Assembly (NCBI GenBank): GCA_948146395.1
Contig: OX411543.1
Coordinates: 22,174,026 to 22,238,025 of the forward strand
DNA length: 64,000 bases
From: Fragum whitleyi
Lineage: Eukaryota > Mollusca > Bivalvia > Cardiida > Cardiidae
Direction: 5' to 3'
In this document: positions 58,684 to 64,000 of the stretch, piece by piece
Layout: the number at the start of each line of letters is the position of its first letter
How positions within the stretch are numbered: position 1 is the stretch's first letter
The notes under the pieces: model-generated
What the model saw: only the letters and a program-made list of their open reading frames with translations
Told to the model about the DNA's origin: nothing
Database searches by the model: none
Position numbers and translations under genes: made by a program

Positions 58684-59609
58684 TGCGCCGCTCTGTAAAG
58701 CTCTTGTTATTCATTTTGTTGACACGGTTGATTATTTATCTTTGTGCGTTATAAAACATTTAAAACGGTATTATCGAAGACTTTTCAGACCAAGAAGTCC
58801 AGTAAGTGTCATAACCCTAGCGCAAATTATTACAAAAAATATGATATAACAATTGGACTTTTAAACAGGGTTTGAAATCCTAGTTTTAATACAAGTGATG
58901 GAATGGAACAGATTTGTTAATAACGATATGAGTCACTCGAAATTTCTTGTCAAAATCCGTTATAACCACGTCTCAGGATTTCAATTTATTTCCATTACAC
59001 ACGCATTTGTCAAAAATCAGATGGATTTTGTGCGACGTTTCGCAATCAATGGCGATGTTTATTCACCTTTAATGAGAATTCCAAAGATCTCTGTGGAAGA
59101 TCCCATATCTTTTTCAACCCTTTTGTTTTTAGAGTTCTTCAATGTCATTTTCTTGTTAGAATGTCGATGGCTGGCCATAGATTTGATGAACATTAAAATA
59201 TCCGTTTTCTGTAATATCTGATAGCTGCTTGTAGATGTATAATAAAGAGATTGAAAGAAAGTATCTACGGAGAGTAGAATCTAGTGTACTATCAAGCAAT
59301 AAATGTAATGAAACCATTCAACTGTTTATGATCCAAATGACAAAACTACAGCGAAAATCCTATTGCGTGAGCTTTTGGTCGTTTTCAAACGACAATCAAC
59401 TATTCGAAGCATACATTTAACAATCCTTATTGTATTTTGATTCTCTTTTTGGTGTGGTAATCGCAAGAAAAGACTCCAGTTTGAACTAGTTTTTGGCGAT
59501 GCCACCTTGGGTGAGCGAAACATAGTATTCACTATGAAAAGGCGTTGTATGTGCGTTAGTCCGTCCATCCAAAAGTGGCAATTACTCCTATAGTGCTATA
59601 AGTTTTGTG
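58684..59609. other. gene-less stretch
   Basis: A 108-codon + frame at 58895-59221 has no domain I recognise and is not listed as a gene. Confidence 0.45.
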
Positions 59610-60865
59610 TAGGGATGGGAAAGAATATCCGAATGTTCGAATATTCGTTTTTCCCGCGAATATTCGAATACGATTTTCGAATACGAATATTCGTTTTCAT
59701 TTGACTGAATTTGAGCATTTGCCTTTATATCTGTAAAAGAAGTGGGAAGTAATTTCTCAATATTGAAACGATTTTCTCACATCATTTTCAATCGTATGTA
59801 TATAAGTGTCAAGAAGGTACAAGGAAAATCAATAATAATGACAGGTTGCATATCTGTTTATCAGCAGTCTGTCCGTGAAACATAGACAAATGTATAAATG
59901 TGTTAATATAACACCTTTGGAGAGTTGAAATCTATTTGCAAATTTTCGGATATGTCAAAACGATTGACGTTACGTCGAACGAAATTTATTTGAAAACCAT
60001 AAACCATAGGCCGCGCGGCGTTTGTTATAATATTTGTCTCTTGACTCGATTTCAAAGAAAAGTAGATTATTGTCTCTTCGCCGGCAATAAGACAAGTGCA
60101 CAACCATGAAGATTTGCAATATTCGTCAATGGGCGACCGATTTGTGTTTCTAAAAGTCACGTCGTAGTTATGACGCTTTGATTTTCTATCGGGTATTCGA
60201 CTTTTTTTCCGGATTCGGGTTGATACAATATTTTGTTTCAAGAGTGTCTGTTCTATCCTACAACACTTTAGAACATGTCACCAAAAAGTGTATAAAATTG
60301 TAAAGTCTCGGAAAACGAATTCCAAAATATATGTTCTGGTCTGTCGACGCCAAAAAACATCGGAATCAAAGCTTGAATTACTATGTTTCACGAACTTTTG
60401 ATCGCACATTTTACACTGTACTAATATTTATTGTCACTTAAAAAGGTAATATAAAGTGAAATCAAGACAAATAATTCTATTTTTTTTGGATGTGATTGGA
60501 TTTTTGAAATAAGTTCAACATTCCCCAAGGTGTGAGGAACGCAAGGTAACCCTACTTGGAGATTCAATGGCGTCTCGGATCGCGCCTTCGGAATTTAGTA
60601 ATTTTTAATTTCATTTCTATTAAGCATTTTTTTCTACAAATTAAAATCAGAGAAATCCGACTCAAGTTAAATTGAATCTCTTTTCTTAATATTCATAATC
60701 TGTACAAGCTAAAGTAACTTCGAACAAGAAAAGGAATAATAATCGGGTATAAACAATACTCGGATGTTCAATTTTGAAGTAGCCAAAACGAATATTCGAA
60801 TATATTCGAATAATTATTCAAAACGAATATTCGAATATGAATTTTGCTATTCGTTCCCGTCCCTA
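59610..60865. mobile_element. non-autonomous hAT-type transposon
   Basis: Perfect 8-bp target duplication GTTTTGTG on both sides (59602-59609, 60866-60873) and inverted ends TAGGGATGGG / CCCGTCCCTA. Subterminal clusters of GAATATTCGAATA in both ends (59620-59700 and 60785-60850) would suit transposase binding. 1256 bp, no transposase; the 112-codon minus frame (59903-60241) has no zinc-finger or hAT dimerisation motif. An 8-bp duplication with TAGGG ends is diagnostic of hAT-type elements. Confidence 0.88.
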
Positions 60866-60873
60866 GTTTTGTG

Positions 60874-62220
60874 GATAGATTTCAAATGACTTGTTGATGG
60901 AGGTAGTTTAAATCAAGCTCTAAAAAGAAAAAAACTCAACTCGACGAAACAATATACATGAAATCACCATGGTCAATGTGCTTATAAATCATTCATTTTT
61001 TTAAAACGGCATATACGCCACAAAAGAATGCAGAAAAATAATGTTTTGTATGCATTGTGACATTGTCTAAAGATTACTAGAGTTAATGCTATTCAAATAC
61101 ATTTTCAAATGAATAAGGTCATAAATAATTCGCATGAAACTTGAAACTAGTTTGACTCATCTCTGTACAATTGTCAGACATTTTAAACCTAATATGGGAT
61201 TTTGTAACTAGTCCTTTCAAATGCGCACCTTTATCGGTTTCAAAAGCAAAATAAAACAACAGCAGACGCTTAGAGTTTTTTTCTATAAAGAAACAATCTA
61301 AATGTCTCATATACATGTCTGATATTATCTCTTTAATATAATAAATTGTTTGTTTATCTCACCGCATTATGTTGCAAAGTATTGAATTATTTCTTGGGGT
61401 CTAAAAGTTAATTTTCACATTTTTTTCACAGAAGAATGGAAATGTTCCACTCGATTGCCTTTGAAAATACTTTTCTTAAACTCATCTAATTTAGAAAAAG
61501 CAGGAACCCTTATCAAACAAATATCATGACCGATGCTCCCGGCTTTTTTTTTTTCTCTCAAAATGAAAACCGATTATTTTCTTCCATTAAGTTATTGCAG
61601 AACCCGTTCTTCTTTGGCTGGATATACAAACTGGCGGAAGGGTGACCATTGTTATAACTTTGAATATAACAAAAATGTTTACCTGACAAAGAGATAGATG
61701 AAAAAAGAGACATTGTTCTATATAAGAGCATGTCTTAAAAATACGAGAACATTATTGAAATTTATATAAAATATTTGACATCGAAGTGTCCCTGAAAATG
61801 AGTGAACTTCATCATGTACGTTTCCAGGAAGTTTTAACAATACAGCTTTGTTGAAAGTCTAACCTTTCCATTGTGTGGACTTTGATGTTTAAAAGGATTT
61901 CCATGTAGACTTCTGAGTGATATATTCTAAACGTCAGTACGTATATTTCATGAAAGCTATCAAATTGTTGTTTTTTTTCAATTTCTTGTGTATAGTCCAG
62001 CAAACTTGACCTAGGTTGTCGGCATATGCAATGACCCCTCTTCGTGAATGTTTTTTAAGCCGCTGAACTAACGGGAATTGCCGACGAAAATTTATTTGTC
62101 CCTTGCTAACATTAGTGGACTATGCAAGATAAATCAACGCCAACATTAAATCCAGGTATTCTAGTTTACTATTCGCTTTAAAGAAATAATGCATTCCTCT
62201 TGCAGGGAATATAACAAAAC
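60874..62220. other. gene-less stretch
   Basis: Frames at 61119-61316 and 61812-62003 (minus) lack domains. No repeat family recognised. Confidence 0.5.
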
Positions 62221-62256
62221 TACATTTTACATCATACAATTATGATGTAAAATGTA
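62221..62256. repeat. perfect 16-bp stem hairpin
   Basis: TACATTTTACATCATA and TATGATGTAAAATGTA around a CAAT loop. Confidence 0.9.
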
Positions 62257-62720
62257 TGTTATGTTATGTAAAAACATGATTGTATTTACTTTGCGCCAGT
62301 GGTTGATATCAACGATATAGTTAAAAGGAAAATATAAGAATGTTATGTAAAATGTGTTATACCAATTTCATTCACACAAATATTAAAGAACCCTTAGTTT
62401 GTCAGAGTTCTGTTGACTTTAACCAAAACACAACCATAGTGTTCAGGCTCATAGTAAACTTAACTTATTGTATTTCTTCATAGACAATTAGTCTACGTCG
62501 AAGACCTAATTCTTATTTGACAAAGAAGGGTATGATAGATTTGTCGCGTGCTTGTTTCCAAGCCAGTCTTGATTTCAAAGACAATCATGACTCATGCATT
62601 GAAATGTCAGTTTATACGGGGAAAATGTACAATAAAATATGATTTATACCGTTTCAGCACAAATCATGAAAAAAATTAGACGAGTCATTATAAATTGCAT
62701 TCCATGACATGGTAATACCC
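62257..62720. other. gene-less stretch
   Basis: No feature recognised. Confidence 0.5.
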
Positions 62721-62953
62721 TTAACCCTTTCCTGTTTTTTTAAAAAAAATTTGGACCTGTCGAAATTCAAAGGTTTTGCAGACGAAAATTCAAAGTGGTA
62801 TTAATTTGAAAAATAATCATTCAGTTGGGTAGAAAATAGTGTGGAAAAAGAAGAAATTGCTTGTCAGGAGCAATTTCTTCTTTTTTCACAATGTTTTCTC
62901 AATCATAAAATCACTGGCACGTAAAAAGCAGGGATTAAACAGCAAAGGGTTAA
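62721..62953 (+). mobile_element. piggyBac-like MITE, copy 4
   Basis: TTAACCCTTTCCTGTTTTTT at the left, AAACAGCAAAGGGTTAA at the right, perfect TTAA on both sides. Hairpin AAGAAGAAATTGCTTGTCAG with GAGCAATTTCTTCTTTT. Confidence 0.86.
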
Positions 62954-63537
62954 ACCATTTACTTTGAATCGTAGGGAACTACTTCTGATATTAACAGCAT
63001 CGAGAATTCTCTATTCAGATTACGAACTTTTTGGGTCCTTTTATTAAGCATCGAAGTCCGTTAATTTTTTTCATCTATTCATTGTCACAGGAAAAGCTAT
63101 AACAGAATGTATAAAACGTTGTGAAATGTATAAAAGCCAGCTGAAATTGGAAATTGAGAAGTTGCAAAAAAACATAATTAATTTTAGCACATTTTCCGTT
63201 CCAAAAGAAATTGAAAAATCAATAGCTCTTTGAAACAACAACAACAACAGCAACAACAACAACCCCGTGTTGTCCCCTTTATTTTTTAACACTTTCAAGC
63301 TCCTTTCTTCTTATTCTAAACTGCATAAAATGGAAAAGGATTGCATGAGACAATGATATGGGGATATGTCAATAAAAATCAACACTATTCCATGTAGTAG
63401 AACATTTTTTGAGAAAAGAACAGACTGCTTTTTACAGGCAAATTCAAAATGTCTTACTGTTTATAATGGTTTTTGAAGTATAAATAACCGGTACGTCAAA
63501 TTTCGGGACTGAATAAGAATTATAGGATCTGTCATGA
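62954..63537. other. gene-less stretch with AAC microsatellite
   Basis: ACAACAACAACAACAGCAAC repeat at about 63235-63262; the minus frame through it is low complexity. Confidence 0.55.
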
Positions 63538-63663
63538 GATTTTATTTGAAAAAAGCTGATCTTAACCGAGTCTTGAATAGAAATCGTATAAAGCGAGCCT
63601 TGGTGAGCTTAATAACTTTTCTATTCTAGACGAGGTTAAGTTTACCTTGTCTCAAATAAAATC
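63538..63663. repeat. imperfect hairpin (GAGACAAGCTGATCT family), copy 2
   Basis: GATTTTATTTGAAAAAAGCT and GATCTTAACCGAGTCT pair with AGACGAGGTTAAGTTTACC and TTGTCTCAAATAAAATC; the centre GCGAGCCTTGGTGAGCTTAA matches the centre of 17663-17773. Confidence 0.75.
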
Positions 63664-64000
63664 AAATAGCAAATCCTTTTTCTCACCATTTTTACGTTAA
63701 AAATCAATTTATGAAACGCTCTTACGACAGAAATAACGCGAAAACGTGCTTTAGACGACGTCGTAAAGACGTCATTAACCGCGAAAACGTGCTTAAGCGG
63801 AGTTATGATGACGTCATTTATAATGCGATATAATAACACATGTTTAAGCCAATGATATCTCTGTTATCCTCGCTAAAGAGAACAATGGAAGCTATGTGAG
63901 AAAAGTATATTTCTTTACTCGTTCGGGCTTAGATCATCCGACGAAAGTTGACAAATGAAACATTTTCCTATGCCACGGAACACAACAATAGGATGAAAAT
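63664..64000. other. right edge of window, no gene
   Basis: Contains two copies of CGCGAAAACGTGCTT (63738 and 63781), each beside a GACGTC palindrome. Otherwise nothing recognised. Confidence 0.5.

Noticed and set aside
58895..59221. 108-codon plus-strand open frame
   Set aside because: No domain, no splice context and no codon pattern distinguishing it from chance in AT-rich DNA.
59903..60241. 112-codon minus-strand frame inside the hAT element
   Set aside because: No BED zinc finger or hAT dimerisation motif; probably a chance frame in a non-autonomous element.
38378..64000. Third discoidin exon
   Set aside because: Scanned by eye for an EYAExY-like start and a closing Cys segment on the + strand; none found, though a short diverged exon could be missed.

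Overview
The window is animal nuclear DNA, most likely from a bivalve or other mollusc. It is AT-rich, has no dense gene array, and carries exons with GT/AG splice sites. It also holds tRNA-headed SINEs whose 3' end carries a GCCGCGATATAACTG...AAAGCGGCGTAAAACC core followed by TCAA-type tails, a pattern I associate with mollusc SINEs. The taxon is an inference from repeat style.

Only about 245 bp can be supported as host protein-coding sequence. Two exons on the + strand (16439-16544 and 38239-38377) encode the first half of an F5/8 type C (discoidin) domain. They join in matching phase across an intron of about 21.7 kb. Motifs such as LGMED, RIPD, GAWCP and QGRFGNG point to a discoidin-domain-receptor-like or related adhesion protein. 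The rest of the domain was not found in the remaining 25.6 kb.

The most unusual feature lies at the second exon. An exact 15 x 77-bp tandem array (37123-38277) repeats the last 38 bp of the intron, including its AG acceptor, together with the first 39 bp of the exon. The gene therefore presents 15 near-identical 3' splice sites, and only the last leads into an open exon. Each upstream copy runs into TAG 18 codons later.

The remainder is intron or intergenic DNA packed with small DNA transposons. (i) About 18 copies of a TA-flanked element with CAGTTA ends, a central hairpin and phased GAATG/GAGTG motifs. (ii) Four TTAA-flanked, CCCTTT-ended piggyBac-like MITEs. (iii) TA-flanked families with CAGT/GAGCGACCAC ends and with TGTGACCCGTCACGCG ends. 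(iv) A deleted Tc1-like element that keeps a helix-turn-helix remnant (39691-40525). (v) A 1256-bp hAT-type element with a perfect 8-bp target duplication (59610-60865). (vi) A second Tc1-size element with long TIRs (19308-20136). (vii) A long inverted repeat (52945-53913). (viii) A tandem ~170-bp monomer repeat bounded by TATACGCCC/GGGCGTATA (57346-58683). Several SINEs, tRNA-like SINE heads, near-perfect hairpins and microsatellites fill other gaps.

Layout: 1-16.4 kb is repeats upstream of the first exon. 16.4-38.4 kb is the discoidin exon pair and its repeat-filled intron. 38.4-64 kb is repeat-rich DNA, either the next intron or intergenic. No rRNA, CRISPR, operon or viral gene was seen.
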